Shown one piece after another: positions 63,220-64,000 of a stretch of 64,000 nucleotides of DNA. Made by a program: the position numbers and the translations under genes. The number at the start of each line of letters is the position of its first letter. The stretch's first letter is position 1. A model generated the notes under the pieces. The model was given only the letters and a program-made list of their open reading frames with translations, was not told where the DNA came from and ran no database searches. This DNA comes from SHZI01 sp049290495 (GTDB lineage: Bacteria; Pseudomonadota; Gammaproteobacteria; Steroidobacterales; GCA-2729495). The DNA lies in NCBI GenBank assembly GCA_049290495.1, contig JBATNV010000061.1:36659-100658 (forward strand). The letters are read 5' to 3'.

Positions 63220-64000
<781 letters not shown>

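Overview
This window looks like chromosomal DNA from a GC-rich, aerobic, Gram-negative gammaproteobacterium. Supporting signs are a complete cytochrome bc1 operon (petABC), LPS genes (lptCAB, kdsCD, lpxC), a class A RNase P RNA between rsmI and mraZ, and a full division and cell wall (dcw) cluster whose MurE carries a DNPR motif typical of meso-diaminopimelate enzymes. From petA to secA the order closely follows the one known from Pseudomonas (petABC, sspAB, diaA, yraN, lpoA, rsmI, rnpB, dcw cluster, lpxC, DUF721 gene, M23 peptidase, secA). I could not fix the genus.

Bases 1-14,900 are accessory. A four-gene operon (outer-membrane lipoprotein, DevC-like permease, ATPase, periplasmic adaptor cut by the window edge) should form a tripartite ABC exporter. 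Divergent from it are two small four-helix SMR/EamA-type proteins and a DegT-family aminotransferase, which recalls arnE-arnF-arnB. Convergent with these is a tightly coupled seven-gene operon: HAD phosphatase, class III aminotransferase, alpha/beta hydrolase with a cysteine nucleophile, acyl carrier protein, ketosynthase, FemAB/GNAT-type acyltransferase and arginase-fold protein. A membrane phosphoglycerol-transferase/sulfatase protein follows. Together these could make and export an amine-bearing acyl compound or modified envelope lipid. The product is unknown and this is the best candidate in the window for an undescribed system.

Bases 14,900-28,300 hold central metabolism and membrane functions: ahcY and metK; tkt-gap-pgk-pyk followed by an overlapping NTP/NDP-exchange-type transporter; a patatin phospholipase; mgtE; rapZ. 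Bases 28,300-34,100 hold hpf, rpoN, lptB-lptA-lptC, kdsC and kdsD on the minus strand, divergent from ibaG and murA. The mla genes and ptsN, found at this locus in many relatives, are absent here.

Bases 35,400-42,600 hold the bc1 operon, sspAB, and diaA-yraN-lpoA facing rsmI. Bases 42,645-60,941 hold rnpB and the dcw cluster mraZ-rsmH-ftsL-ftsI-murE-murF-mraY-murD-ftsW-murG-murC-murB-ddlB-ftsQ-ftsA-ftsZ, most genes overlapping by 1-8 bases. In front of mraZ is a good promoter with five 10-bp-phased repeats that fit MraZ operator boxes. The window closes with lpxC, a convergent DUF721 gene, an M23 peptidase and the 5' part of secA. Several of these last genes appear to start with TTG.
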